Source: Streptococcus oricebi (GTDB lineage: Bacteria > Bacillota > Bacilli > Lactobacillales > Streptococcaceae). Taken from it: 64,000 bases of DNA. The stretch lies in assembly GCF_017883985.1 (NCBI RefSeq), contig NZ_PRDG01000003.1, forward strand, positions 132,991 to 196,990. Direction: 5' to 3'. Each line of letters starts with the position of its first letter. The stretch's first letter is position 1. Positions 18,650 through 28,245 of this stretch are shown here, in pieces. Position numbers and translations under genes: made by a program. The notes beneath the pieces are model-generated. The model was not told where the DNA came from, searched no databases, and was given only the letters and a program-made list of their open reading frames with translations.

Positions 18650-19574
18650 AGAAATCTCCTACTGCTAAATCTCGGCCAGAACCATTTAAAAAGTCAGCAA
18701 TGGTCATCTTGGGCTTGCCAGCTGCCTGTACTAGCTCTAGGGCTAAAGCACCCTGACCGGCTGCCACCAATAAAGACTTCTTAGTCAGGGCAAGAATTTG
18801 ACCAGGTTGGCCCTCTCCTTCAGCTAGGCTGGCCTTATGAATCTTGAAACGTTGCCCCTTTAGATAGGTATGGGCGACAGGCCAAGGATACATGCCCCGA
18901 ATCTGATTAAAGACCTGGCGATTGGTCTTGGTCCAATCAATTCTTTCTTCTGCTGGAGAAATATTGGGGGAGAAGGTCACTAGATTTGGATCCTGCGGTT
19001 GGGCCTCAATCTCTCCAGCTACATAGGCTGGCAGAACCTCCAGCAGCAAATCACGCCCCAAGAGGGCCAATCTGTCAAATAAGGTCCCTACATTATCCTG
19101 GTCGCTAATAGCCGTCGAGCGACTGGCAATCATGTGACCGGCGTCCATTTCCTGGACCATTTCCATAATGGTTACGCCGGCCTTTTCATCCCCATTGATT
19201 AGGGCATAATGAATGGGAGCACCCCCACGATATTTGGGTAAGAGCGAGGCGTGGACATTGACCGCAAAGTCCACACTTGCTAGTAAAGTGCTGGGCAAAA
19301 ATTGGCCGAAAGCAGCTGTCACAATTCCTTGAGCCCCTAGCTGCATCAATTCTGATAATTCTGGACTCTGAGACAGTTTTTCTGGCTGATAGACAGGTAA
19401 GTTATGAGCCAAGGCCAGCTCCTTGACCGGGGTCATCTTGATTTCCTTTTTTCGGCCAACGGCCCGGTCTGGCTGGGTAACGACCGCTAGGATTTGATAA
19501 TCCTGACTAGTCAATAAGCCCTCAAGAACCCTTGCTGAAAAATCAGGCGTTCCCATAAAAATTAGTTTAATCAT
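18639..19574 (-). CDS. fmt: Methionyl-tRNA formyltransferase
   Basis: Adds a formyl group from 10-formyl-THF to initiator Met-tRNA. It has 311 residues, the normal length. The N-terminal hydrolase fold has the catalytic [22 protein letters not shown] region, and a C-terminal tRNA-binding domain follows. It is probably the first gene of its operon; 171 bp with no clear gene separate it from priA. Confidence 0.97.
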   Translation of the reverse strand: MIKLIFMGTPDFSARVLEGLLTSQDYQILAVVTQPDRAVGRKKEIKMTPVKELALAHNLPVYQPEKLSQSPELSELMQLGAQGIVTAAFGQFLPSTLLASVDFAVNVHASLLPKYRGGAPIHYALINGDEKAGVTIMEMVQEMDAGHMIASRSTAISDQDNVGTLFDRLALLGRDLLLEVLPAYVAGEIEAQPQDPNLVTFSPNISPAEERIDWTKTNRQVFNQIRGMYPWPVAHTYLKGQRFKIHKASLAEGEGQPGQILALTKKSLLVAAGQGALALELVQAAGKPKMTIADFLNGSGRDLAVGDFFDK

Positions 19575-19745
19575 CTTGTCCTCAATCTCTTTTTTCTTAT
19601 TTTATCACAATTTTCAGCTTTTACTAAGGCTGATTGACTGTTAGGGCTGGATATTCTTCCCTCCTAGCTTAGGATAAATAGCCCCAACTGCTACTGCAAG
19701 TCAACAGCCTCCTTTCCAACAGCAAGCCAAGCATTCTCTTTCCTC

Positions 19746-22145
19746 CTAAATAAAACTTTGAGGCTCATTATCAATACTCAAGCGCAGGTCCTTATTTTCC
19801 CTGGCCTGGGTCCATTCCAAGACCCCATTAAGAGCCAGCTCGAGGCCTGCTTCCTGGCGGTACTTGAGTAAAATTTGATAATGGTAGAGATTATGCGTGC
19901 GGGCAATAGGCTTGGGAGTCGGCCCTAAAATTTGAATTTGCTCGGATAGATTGGCCCTTAAAATGTCCATAACCTCATAGGCCTTTTTAAGGACAAAATC
20001 CTCCTCTTGGTGGGACAGGGTCAAGCCGACCGTAAAGTAATAAGGCGGATAGGAGAGCTGCTTTCTAATAGCCATTTCATAGGCATAAAAACTCTCATAG
20101 TCCTGGTCCTTAGCAAATCGAATGGCATAGTGGTTGGGGTTATAGGTCTGAATCAAAACACGACCAGCTTTTTCCGCTCGACCAGCCCGACCGGCCACCT
20201 GGGTCAGGAGCTGGAAGGTCCGCTCAGACGAGCGGAAGTCTGGCAGATTAAGAGCTATATCGGCATTGAGTACGCCGACCAGGGTCACATTAGGAAAGTC
20301 CAAACCCTTAGCAATCATCTGGGTTCCCAGGAGAATATGGGCTTCTCCACGACCGAAACTAGATAGGAGCTTTTCGTGACTACCCTTCTTGCGGGTTGTG
20401 TCCACATCCATTCTAAGAATTTTGGCTTGTGGAAAGAGCTGGCTCAGCTCATCATAGGCCTTCTGGGTCCCTGTTCCGTAATAGCGAATACTGGTACTGG
20501 AACAGTTGGGACAGACTCTAGGAATGCCCTTACTAAAACCACAATAGTGGCAGTTCATGGTCTTACTATCCATGTGCAGGGTCAAGGAAATATCACAGTT
20601 TGGACAGGTGTCCACTGTCCCACACTCCCGACACATGACAAAGCTAGAATAGCCCCTGCGGTTGAGCATCAAAACAACCTGTTCTCCCCTAGCCAAGGTG
20701 GCCTCAATCGCCTCCAGTAAGGCCGGGGTAAAGTTGCTGGTCTCATTCTGCCCCAGATAGTCTCGAAAGTCCAAGACCTCCACCTGGGGAATCTGGGCCA
20801 AGGGATTGGCGCGCTTTTTGAGCTGTAAAAAATCGTAAACAGCCCGACTAGCCCTGGCTCGACTCTCCAGACTGGGAGTTGCTGACCCTAGAAGTAAGAT
20901 GGCTTGATTGTACTGGGCCCGCAAAAGAGCCACTTCCCGCGCATGGTAACGGGGATTGCTGTCCTGCTTATAGGAGGCTTCATGCTCCTCATCAATGATG
21001 ATGGCTCCGATATTTTTAAGGGGAGCAAAGATAGCCGAACGGGCCCCGACCACAATCTGGGCTTGGCCTCGCTCAACCTTGCGCCACTCATCGTATTTCT
21101 CCCCGTCAGACAGCCCCGAATGAAGGAGGGCCACTTGCTTGCCAAAACGACCGATAAAACGTTCTGTCACCTGGGGAGTCAGAGAAATCTCTGGCACCAA
21201 CATAATGGCCGTCTTTCCCCTCTTTAAGACCTCCTCGATAAGCTGGAGATAGACCTCGGTCTTTCCGCTTCCTGTCACCCCTTCTAAAAGCAAGGGCTTG
21301 CTAGGCTGGCCGATTTTTTGCACCAGCTGCTGGACGACAAAGGCCTGCTCCTCATTGAGCTCTAGTCGCTTACTCTGATAATTCTTTTCAAAGTAAGCTG
21401 CTGCCCGATTGACCTCCCGCTCTTCCACTAGCAAGGCCCCTTGCTCAATAAAGTAATTGATGATAGGTCTGGAAAATTCCTGACCAAGGTCACTAGCCAG
21501 AAGCTCTTGCGGCTGGGCCAGAAGATAGTCCTTTAAAGCCTGTTTCTTCTTAGCTGCCTTGGGCAGCTCCAACTGAGCCAAGACCGCCAAATCCGGTCGA
21601 TACCACTTTTCAGTCTTAATCTTCTTTTTGTCCAAGGCCTGATATTCTAGCCTGATTTTTCCCTTTTGAGCCAGACGCATAATCTGGGCCTGGCGGTCCT
21701 TGTCTAGGTCCGAGAAGTGCATTTTCTGCCTGCCCGCAAAAAGCTGGGCTTCCTCTTCAGCAGTTAGCAGGTCTGTCGGATAGAGAATCTTATCATAGCT
21801 GGAGTTGAGAAAGCCAGGTAACATGGCCTTTAAAATCGTGATTTTATAAGAAAAAACCGTCTTACGCAGTTGGTCAGCCAACCAGATTTGCTCTTGATTG
21901 AGGACCGGACTCACATCCAGGACTTCCACAATTTCCTTTAGCTCCTCAGTTTCTGCTACATGTTGTGAATCCTGATTAAAGAGGCCCAAAACAAGACCCT
22001 GAATCAAACGGTTGCCCTGGCCAAAGGGCACATGGACCCGCATCCCTACTTCCAAAAGGCCCTCAAACTGGCTGGGTACCAGATAGCTATAAGGCTTGTC
22101 TGTCTGCATCAAGGGGACATCTACAATGACCTGAGCTACTTGCAT
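19746..22145 (-). CDS. priA: Primosomal replication restart helicase PriA
   Basis: Loads the replisome at collapsed forks. It has 799 residues. Walker A is GVTGSGKTEVY (about 288-298) with DEEH, and a double zinc site lies between the helicase lobes (CRECGTVDTCPNC, CHYCGFSKGIPRVCPNC). The C-terminal helicase motifs include GTQMIAKGLDFPNVTLVG and VAGRAGR. A 113-bp gap with no clear feature separates it from rpoZ. Confidence 0.97.
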   Translation of the reverse strand: MQVAQVIVDVPLMQTDKPYSYLVPSQFEGLLEVGMRVHVPFGQGNRLIQGLVLGLFNQDSQHVAETEELKEIVEVLDVSPVLNQEQIWLADQLRKTVFSYKITILKAMLPGFLNSSYDKILYPTDLLTAEEEAQLFAGRQKMHFSDLDKDRQAQIMRLAQKGKIRLEYQALDKKKIKTEKWYRPDLAVLAQLELPKAAKKKQALKDYLLAQPQELLASDLGQEFSRPIINYFIEQGALLVEEREVNRAAAYFEKNYQSKRLELNEEQAFVVQQLVQKIGQPSKPLLLEGVTGSGKTEVYLQLIEEVLKRGKTAIMLVPEISLTPQVTERFIGRFGKQVALLHSGLSDGEKYDEWRKVERGQAQIVVGARSAIFAPLKNIGAIIIDEEHEASYKQDSNPRYHAREVALLRAQYNQAILLLGSATPSLESRARASRAVYDFLQLKKRANPLAQIPQVEVLDFRDYLGQNETSNFTPALLEAIEATLARGEQVVLMLNRRGYSSFVMCRECGTVDTCPNCDISLTLHMDSKTMNCHYCGFSKGIPRVCPNCSSTSIRYYGTGTQKAYDELSQLFPQAKILRMDVDTTRKKGSHEKLLSSFGRGEAHILLGTQMIAKGLDFPNVTLVGVLNADIALNLPDFRSSERTFQLLTQVAGRAGRAEKAGRVLIQTYNPNHYAIRFAKDQDYESFYAYEMAIRKQLSYPPYYFTVGLTLSHQEEDFVLKKAYEVMDILRANLSEQIQILGPTPKPIARTHNLYHYQILLKYRQEAGLELALNGVLEWTQARENKDLRLSIDNEPQSFI

Positions 22146-22258
22146 CTTTCTCTCCTTTCTTCTCTATTCTCAAAACCAAATCTACACATAGAAAACTTGA
22201 TTTTTAACCACTTGATAAAAGGGAAGAAGCGAAAAAATAAGATTGAGATGCCTCAACC

Positions 22259-22573
22259 TTAAATTTTTTCACCTTCTTCTTTTTCTCTAGCAATTTGCGC
22301 CTTAATCTTGCGCTCTTCTTCTTCCTTGCGGAGGCGTTCTTCTTCGGCACGTCTGCGAACAGCCTCACGCTTACCTGCTGGATCCGGATGAATCACAACA
22401 TTGCCAGACTCAATCTCCTCTAAGGCACGTAGAGTAGACTTGACAGACTTAAATTCCTGGGTCGCAGCTGCTCCTGCTTCTAGTTCATGAGCACGCTTGG
22501 CTTCTAAAATAACCAAAGAATACTTTGATGGGACCTTGTCCAACAAGGTATCAATAGAGGGTTTTAACATCAT
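22259..22573 (-). CDS. rpoZ: RNA polymerase omega subunit
   Basis: A small subunit that helps fold and stabilise RNA polymerase beta-prime. It has 104 residues. The conserved start [20 protein letters not shown] and the AKRAHELE motif are present, and a charged coiled C terminus ([21 protein letters not shown] region) is typical for streptococci. It lies 25 bp after gmk, the usual pair. Confidence 0.95.
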   Translation of the reverse strand: MMLKPSIDTLLDKVPSKYSLVILEAKRAHELEAGAAATQEFKSVKSTLRALEEIESGNVVIHPDPAGKREAVRRRAEEERLRKEEEERKIKAQIAREKEEGEKI

Positions 22574-22598
22574 TTTCTTTTACCTAATTTCTAATTTC

Positions 22599-23249
<651 letters not shown>

Positions 23250-23299
23250 CTAGTGTAACAAAAAAGGAGCGATATTTCAACTACTGTAAATGAATTTAC

Positions 23300-23839
23300 T
23301 TATTTTTCGCTAGGCTTCATAAGCTTTTCAAAACGAAAGAAATCCTTACCGATTTCAACAGGTAGTGCTCCAAGCTGACCAGCTGGCGCATGTGGGTCAA
23401 GGTGGCTAGAATTAAAGAATTCCACAATTTGAAAACCGCAACGATTGACATAAAAATGGATGTTCCTTTTTTCATAATAAGGCGTATGGGTTTCCCAGAC
23501 CTTGGTTTCTGGGTGGAGATGCTCCACAGCCTGCCAGATAGCCTGTCCTAGCCCCTTGCTTTGACAGCCGACCTTGACATACAAGAAGTCCAAGTGATTG
23601 CACCCCGTCTTTTCATCAATGACAAGAACAAGCCCGCCTACTTTTTGACCGTTTTCCACAGCAAAAAAGGCTTCTGAACCAGCACTTTCAAAAGATTGAC
23701 GAATATCTGCCTCCGGCAAAATCTTCCCTTCTGACGGACCAAACTCTTGTTCAAAGCTCGTTTGAAAGGCCTCTTGGATCTCCTTGATAAATTTTTCTTC
23801 CTCAGCTGATGTGACAGGAACTAGCTTGATTTCAACCAT
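23300..23839 (-). CDS. GNAT-family N-acetyltransferase
   Basis: A 179-residue protein with a GNAT fold. The core YVKVGCQSKGLGQAIWQAVEH (about 115-135) is the acetyl-CoA-binding R/Q-x-x-G-x-G/A region, preceded by the hydrophobic strand NHLDFLYV. The substrate cannot be told from sequence. It sits alone between gmk and rny, with about 50 to 75 bp on each side. Confidence 0.8.
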   Translation of the reverse strand: MVEIKLVPVTSAEEEKFIKEIQEAFQTSFEQEFGPSEGKILPEADIRQSFESAGSEAFFAVENGQKVGGLVLVIDEKTGCNHLDFLYVKVGCQSKGLGQAIWQAVEHLHPETKVWETHTPYYEKRNIHFYVNRCGFQIVEFFNSSHLDPHAPAGQLGALPVEIGKDFFRFEKLMKPSEK

Positions 23840-23892
23840 TTTCTCCTCTTTCCCTTTAGAAAAAGAGCTGGGCTTTTGCCCTGCTCCTTTTC

Positions 23893-25500
23893 TTATTTAG
23901 CATAGTCAATTGCTCGCATTTCGCGAATAACCGTCACCTTGATATTTCCTGGATATTCAAGATTATTTTCAATCTTTTCTCTCACGTCATGGGCTAGGAT
24001 AGTAATCTTGTCATCCTTAATCTTGCCTGGATTAACCATGATTCGGATTTCTCGACCAGCCTGCAGGGCAAAGCTATTTTTTACCCCATCAAAACTGTTG
24101 GCAATCTCTTCTAGGTCTTGAAGGCGTTTGATATAGCTTTCCAGAGATTCGCTCCGAGCACCTGGACGAGCGGCGCTGAGGGCATCTGCCGCTGCGACAA
24201 TAACCGCAATGACACTTTCAGCCTCAACATCTCCATGGTGGCTAGCAATAGTATTGACAACAACCGGATGCTCCTTGTACTTACGGGCCAACTCAGTTCC
24301 AATCTCAACATGGCTACCTTCTACTTCGCGGTCAATGGCTTTTCCAATATCGTGGAGGAAGCCAGCCCGACGGGCTAGATTGGCATTTTCACCCAGCTCA
24401 CCAGCGATAACTCCGGCTAACTTAGCAACCTCAACGGAATGGCGCAAAACATTTTGGCCATAAGAAGTCCGAAACTGCAAGCGACCCATAATCTTCATCA
24501 AATCTGGATGAAGATTGGGAGCCCCAATTTCATAGGCTGCTGCTTCACCATATTCTCGAATCCGGTGGTCAATTTCCTGGCGGTTTTTCTCAACCAACTC
24601 TTCGATACGGGCTGGATGAATCCGGCCATCCTTGAGTAGGGCCTCCATAGTCATCCGGGCAATCTCCCGCCGAACAGGGTCAAAACCAGATAGGGTAACC
24701 ACTTCTGGAGTATCGTCGATAATCACATCGATTCCAGTCAAGCTCTCAAAGGTCCGAATGTTTCGACCTTCTCGGCCAATAATCCGACCCTTCATGCTGT
24801 CATCTGGCAAATGGACTGTTGAGTTGGTCTGCTCAGCCACATAATCACCAGCAATCCGCTGCATGGCCTGAACAAGAATATCCTTAGCGACCTTGTCTGA
24901 ACGCTCCTTAATTTCCTGCTCGGCATCCCGAATCCGACTGGCAATTTCTTTAGAAAGCTTGGTCTCTGTTTGGGCCAGAATCATATCACGCGCTTCACTT
25001 TGTGAAAGGGAGGCAACCCTTTCTAACTCAGCTTCTTTTTGCTTTTCAAGCTCAGCTAGTTGCTCTTCCCGCGCATCAATGTGTTTAGTTTTGTCAGAAA
25101 GGCTTTGTTCCTTCTGGTCGAGTGATTTTTCCTTGTTGGTCAGGTTATCATCTTTACGGTCAAGGCTAGCTGCGCGTTCTGTCAAACGACTCTCAACTTG
25201 CTTTAGCTCTTGACGTTCAGATTTGAACTCCGCTTCAACCTCTTCTCGATACTTTCTGGCTTCTTCTTTTGCCTCCAAAAGTGCTTCTTTTTTAAGCGAA
25301 TTGGTTTCCCGTTCAGCCTCTTTGATAATCAAATCGGCCTCCCGTTCAGCTTGTCCGCGTAAATTGGTTGCTTCTTGTTCAGCATTTAAAAGAGTAAGCT
25401 CTGCGGTCTCTTTTGAAGACTTCATTTTGGCCGAGATGCTTACATATCCAATGACTAAACCAATGATGACGGCAAAAACAACTGAAAGAATAAGTTCCAT
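23893..25500 (-). CDS. rny: Ribonuclease Y
   Basis: Membrane-anchored endoribonuclease that starts mRNA decay. It has 535 residues: an N-terminal membrane segment (3-23), a long coiled coil (about 30-200), a KH domain ([21 protein letters not shown]) and an HD domain ([21 protein letters not shown]). It is transcribed away from luxS. Confidence 0.97.
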   Translation of the reverse strand: MELILSVVFAVIIGLVIGYVSISAKMKSSKETAELTLLNAEQEATNLRGQAEREADLIIKEAERETNSLKKEALLEAKEEARKYREEVEAEFKSERQELKQVESRLTERAASLDRKDDNLTNKEKSLDQKEQSLSDKTKHIDAREEQLAELEKQKEAELERVASLSQSEARDMILAQTETKLSKEIASRIRDAEQEIKERSDKVAKDILVQAMQRIAGDYVAEQTNSTVHLPDDSMKGRIIGREGRNIRTFESLTGIDVIIDDTPEVVTLSGFDPVRREIARMTMEALLKDGRIHPARIEELVEKNRQEIDHRIREYGEAAAYEIGAPNLHPDLMKIMGRLQFRTSYGQNVLRHSVEVAKLAGVIAGELGENANLARRAGFLHDIGKAIDREVEGSHVEIGTELARKYKEHPVVVNTIASHHGDVEAESVIAVIVAAADALSAARPGARSESLESYIKRLQDLEEIANSFDGVKNSFALQAGREIRIMVNPGKIKDDKITILAHDVREKIENNLEYPGNIKVTVIREMRAIDYAK

Positions 25501-25677
25501 GTTTTTACCTCATTATTTAGTTAATATGAATTTCAAAAATTCTTAATTATTTTATCATAAAAACGTAAAATTCACAAATTGAAATTGGAAAAAAGGAAAC
25601 GATTTCTTATATTATCTATAGGAAATCAGTCCCAGCAAGCCTTTGCCTTTCTTTCAGCCAGTCGGGGAAATTTATGC

Positions 25678-25683
25678 TATAAT
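25678..25683 (+). promoter_or_regulatory. luxS extended -10 promoter
   Basis: TGCTATAAT: TGn at 25675-25677 plus perfect TATAAT, 28 bp before the luxS start. The ribosome binding site AAAGGAGA follows. Confidence 0.7.
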
Positions 25684-25711
25684 TTAGCTAGTAGAAAAAA
25701 AGGAGACAAGC

Positions 25712-26194
25712 ATGACTAAAAAAGTTACCGTTGAAAGTTTTGAACTGGACCACACCATCGTTAAGGCCCCCTATGTCCGCTTGATTGGCGAGGAGACTGG
25801 ACCCAAGGGAGATGTCATCTCCAACTATGATATTCGCTTGGTCCAACCCAACCAAGACTCTATCCCCACAGCCGGCCTCCATACCATCGAGCACCTCTTG
25901 GCCATGTTGATTAGACAAAGGATTGATGGACTAATCGACTGTTCGCCCTTCGGCTGTCGAACTGGCTTTCACATGATTATGTGGGGCCAACACAGTCCAG
26001 CTGAAATTGCCCAGGTAATCAGCTCCAGCCTAGAAGAAATCGCCTATAAAACCGAGTGGGAGGATGTCCCAGGCACCACTATCGAATCCTGTGGAAACTA
26101 CAAGGATCACAGCCTCTTTTCAGCCAAGGAATGGGCCAAAGTCATCCTTGCGCAGGGTATTTCAGATAATGCCTTTGAACGCCATCTCGTTTAA
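25712..26194 (+). CDS. luxS: S-ribosylhomocysteine lyase LuxS
   Basis: Splits S-ribosylhomocysteine to homocysteine and DPD, the precursor of autoinducer-2, in the activated methyl cycle. It has 160 residues. Metal ligands are H57 and H61 (HTIEHLLA) and C127 ([11 protein letters not shown]); the working cysteine is C82 in [10 protein letters not shown]. It is a single-gene unit with its own promoter and terminator. Confidence 0.98.
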   Translation: MTKKVTVESFELDHTIVKAPYVRLIGEETGPKGDVISNYDIRLVQPNQDSIPTAGLHTIEHLLAMLIRQRIDGLIDCSPFGCRTGFHMIMWGQHSPAEIAQVISSSLEEIAYKTEWEDVPGTTIESCGNYKDHSLFSAKEWAKVILAQGISDNAFERHLV

Positions 26195-26240
26195 CTAGCC
26201 CAAGGCCAATCATACAACTACCTACCTATCAAAAAAACAA

Positions 26241-26285
26241 AAACCTCCAACTAATCCTAGCCTAGCTAGAGAGGGAGGTTTTTTT
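26241..26285 (+). terminator. luxS terminator
   Basis: Stem AAACCTCC (26241-26248) with GGAGGTTT (26274-26281), followed by TTTT. Confidence 0.85.
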
Positions 26286-26320
26286 ATGTATCACGACATT
26301 TATATCATATCCCCCAAAAT

Positions 26321-26370
26321 AAAAAAGACAGCTGAACTGCCTTATCTAGTGTACTGCCCCCTGTCTTTTT
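26321..26370 (-). terminator. Terminator of the decayed LXG-associated block
   Basis: Stem AAAAAGACAG (26322-26331) with CTGTCTTTTT (26361-26370) around a 29-nt loop. It lies 9 bp after the DUF4176 remnant on the minus strand, and its T runs work in both directions. Confidence 0.65.
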
Positions 26371-26378
26371 AAACCAAT

Positions 26379-26492
26379 TTATTCTTCAATTTCTCCTTGA
26401 TGATTATATAACGAAAAACGACTGATAATCATGAGTTTTACGTCTCCATTATGTAATTGGACAACACTTCCAAGTGGTAAATATTTAGTCAT
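26379..26492 (-). pseudogene. DUF4176 remnant (N-terminal 37 codons)
   Basis: A short frame with a good ribosome binding site (GGAAAGGG) encodes [20 protein letters not shown]..., which lines up with the start of the intact 100-residue DUF4176 protein at 27943-28245 (MNKILPIGTILYLKEGTTKI). The match covers only the first third: after GEIEE comes a stop and then a terminator. No continuation (the DYSAAIYPMG region) is found in any frame downstream, so this looks like a deletion remnant and not a frameshift. Whether the 37-residue peptide is made is unknown. Confidence 0.75.
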
Positions 26493-26496
26493 GAGA

Positions 26497-26622
26497 TTAC
26501 CCTTTCCGTAAAATATGTATAATACGTATTCTCTTGTATAGATTAGAGGTGAATAGAAATAAATGAACTAATATATAAATTAGTATAACCATAAAATTAC
26601 TGACATATAGAAAATATTTCAT
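26497..26622 (-). pseudogene. Membrane-protein remnant (41 codons), C-terminal end of a likely immunity paralogue
   Basis: The frame starts [21 protein letters not shown] and ends in a basic tail ([13 protein letters not shown]). It is a hydrophobic segment plus a short basic tail, the same pattern as the ends of the membrane proteins at 26691-27215 and 27224-27769 (the latter ends VVVLQIFKRHRMLQILMKNF). It lies 4 bp before the DUF4176 remnant, mirroring the intact pair 28242-28925 and 27943-28245. A 41-residue membrane peptide gene in its own right is the alternative. Confidence 0.55.
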
Positions 26623-26690
26623 CTTTCAAATATGCCAATTAAAATTTGTTGCTTTGTTCTTTTCAATAATTTCAATAATTTTTTCTTTAA

Positions 26691-27215
26691 CTATAATTTT
26701 CTTAGTATTTTAAAACGATTTACTAAATCTATTTGAAAAGTAAAAAGATAGAATAACGGAAATGCTAAAATAATAATAAATAAATTACTATTTATTCCTG
26801 TTTTCAAGTAATCAAAAGTATATATTCCACCTATAAAAGAAATAAATAAATCTATTCCTAGCAAAAGAAAAAAATTGCTTTTTTCTTTTGCTATAAAGTT
26901 ATCCCATTCAAAATATCTTTTAGAATCAAATTTAATTATCTTTTCTTTATCGGGTACTTTCAATGCAAATTCTACTAAAAGAATAGATAATAAAAATATC
27001 ACAAGGACAATTAAGATTCGATAAATTGGCTCAACTATGACACTAGAATTTAACTTTGCCATTAAACTACTAATTGCAATACTTGTAGCTGGGACTAGCC
27101 ACCTAAAATCTGGAGCTGTCTCTTGCTTCATAGGCAACATATATAATTCTGAATGTTTTTTGTCAAAATAAATCATCTTATTGTCGAATTTTCCGATAGC
27201 TATAAATTGGCTCAT
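26691..27215 (-). CDS. Membrane protein, LXG-island paralogue B (candidate immunity protein)
   Basis: A 174-residue protein with four likely membrane segments (about 41-55, 64-86, 113-132, 142-160). Its layout is shared with the two neighbours: a short N-terminal soluble part (FIAIGKFDNKMIYFDKKHSELYML), two membrane segments, a loop with RYFEWDNFIAKEKSNF, two more segments and a basic end. The loop motif RYFEWxxFxxKxKSxF is almost the same in the 27224-27769 protein. It is AT-rich. The immunity role is inferred from position beside LXG toxin sequences. I do not recognise a named family. Confidence 0.75.
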   Translation of the reverse strand: MSQFIAIGKFDNKMIYFDKKHSELYMLPMKQETAPDFRWLVPATSIAISSLMAKLNSSVIVEPIYRILIVLVIFLLSILLVEFALKVPDKEKIIKFDSKRYFEWDNFIAKEKSNFFLLLGIDLFISFIGGIYTFDYLKTGINSNLFIIILAFPLFYLFTFQIDLVNRFKILRKL

Positions 27216-27223
27216 TATTTTTT

Positions 27224-27769
27224 CTAAAAATTTTTCATCAATATTTGCAACATTCTATGCCGCTTAAAGATTTGTAAAACTACTACCATTTGATAGACTG
27301 CTGCAAAAAAGATATTAGCCAACACATAAAACATGATACTAGCTTGTCGTAGATAGTTTTGGATTGATAAAATTAGAGCAAGCGTGCATGAGGCGCTACC
27401 CATTAAAAGAAAGTAAAATTGAGATTTTGTTTTCTCCAAAAAAGCTTCCCATTCAAAATATCTATGATAATGAAATTCTTCTAAATCCAATTCACTAGGA
27501 TTTTTAAGCGTTAGAGATAAAAGTAAAGCAATCCCAGCAAAAGACAAACATAAATAGAGCCATTTCATAAATAATAAGCTTGTGTCAAATGACCCCAACT
27601 GTCCCAAAAAACCACCTAGAAAGAGACTTAATCCTAGGACAAACCATTTAAGATTATATATTTTTAATGCTCCAAGTTGGCGACTGTATACTTTATTGTC
27701 ATCAAAATCATAAAACAGCCCCTTGTCCTTAAAAACACCGATTGAAATCATATTTTTTGTTTTTTTCAA
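27224..27769 (-). CDS. Membrane protein, LXG-island paralogue A (candidate immunity protein)
   Basis: A 181-residue protein with four likely membrane segments and the loop HRYFEWEAFLEKTKSQF that links it to paralogue B. The start is TTG at 27769, which overlaps the TGA stop of the orphan toxin tail; an AGGAAG ribosome binding site lies inside the tail-coding sequence. An ATG at 27751 is possible but has no ribosome binding site. The TTG/TGA overlap is what is expected when an immunity gene is translated directly behind its toxin gene. Confidence 0.75.
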   Translation of the reverse strand: MKKTKNMISIGVFKDKGLFYDFDDNKVYSRQLGALKIYNLKWFVLGLSLFLGGFLGQLGSFDTSLLFMKWLYLCLSFAGIALLLSLTLKNPSELDLEEFHYHRYFEWEAFLEKTKSQFYFLLMGSASCTLALILSIQNYLRQASIMFYVLANIFFAAVYQMVVVLQIFKRHRMLQILMKNF

Positions 27770-27870
27770 TTAAACACACTTCCTAAAAAATCACTGACGC
27801 CCTTTACAGCATCGCCTACTCCATTCTTAATACCCTCAATCTGTTTTTCAAGATAGTCCTTTTCTTTCCC
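27766..27870 (-). pseudogene. Orphan C-terminal tail of a lost LXG-type toxin
   Basis: An open stretch of 34 codons without a start codon. A stop (TAG, 27871-27873) lies directly before it, and it ends with TGA at 27766-27768. It encodes a short helix-like piece, EKQIEGIKNGVGDAVKGV then SDFLGSVFN. This has the same character as the end of the intact toxin (SVGDGINNMANGVGKALDSG, then FKSVQKVFGW): G-x-G spaced amphipathic helix, short hydrophobic end, then the immunity gene. It lies just behind the terminator at 27904-27924. I infer a deletion joined the tail of a second toxin to the end of the first module. Confidence 0.65.
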
Positions 27871-27903
27871 CTATTGTAGCACTTTCCCAGCCTTTTTCCT
27901 AAC

Positions 27904-27924
27904 AAAAAGAGGCCACCAGGGCCT
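27904..27924 (-). terminator. Terminator of the intact LXG module
   Basis: Minus strand AGGCC-loop-GGCCT followed by CTTTTTG, about 20 bp after the DUF4176 stop. Confidence 0.75.
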
Positions 27925-27942
27925 AGAAAATATTTGACTTTC

Positions 27943-28245
27943 TTATCGAGAAGTCTTTCCTTTAGGAAGGATCTCTTTCTGTTTTAAATACCAGTCTTGA
28001 TACAGTTGAACAAATCGCTCTTCCTCCTCGTCGTGATAGCCTTCAAAGACAACCTTATCAATATCTTCCTGATTAAAATAGAAGAGTTGCTCGGGGTTAA
28101 GCCCCATAGGGTAAATCGCAGCTGAATAGTCAAAGAGAACTTCTTGATTATCTTGTGTTACTGTGACACCACGATTTAAAATCATTATTTTTGTCGTTCC
28201 TTCTTTCAAATAAAGAATGGTTCCAATTGGTAAAATCTTGTTCAT
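27943..28245 (-). CDS. DUF4176 family protein of the type VII/LXG cluster
   Basis: A 100-residue cytosolic protein with the DUF4176 features: LPIGTILYLKEGTTKIMILNR at the start, then FDYSAAIYPMGLNPEQLFYFNQEDIDKVVFEGYHDEEEE. DUF4176 proteins are regularly encoded in LXG toxin clusters of Firmicutes; their exact task is not known to me. The ATG overlaps the stop of the membrane protein by 4 bp, so it is coupled to it. Confidence 0.88.
   Translation of the reverse strand: MNKILPIGTILYLKEGTTKIMILNRGVTVTQDNQEVLFDYSAAIYPMGLNPEQLFYFNQEDIDKVVFEGYHDEEEERFVQLYQDWYLKQKEILPKGKTSR

Noticed and set aside
19575..19745. Possible small gene between fmt and priA
   Set aside because: No frame with a credible start and ribosome binding site; nothing recognisable in 171 bp.
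19746..22145. Long plus-strand frames opposite priA and other minus-strand genes
   Set aside because: They mirror the codon pattern of the real genes, lack ribosome binding sites and resemble no protein.
26300..26500. Frameshift, not truncation, in the short DUF4176 gene
   Set aside because: I read the sequence after its stop in the other frames and found no counterpart of the conserved second half, only a terminator.
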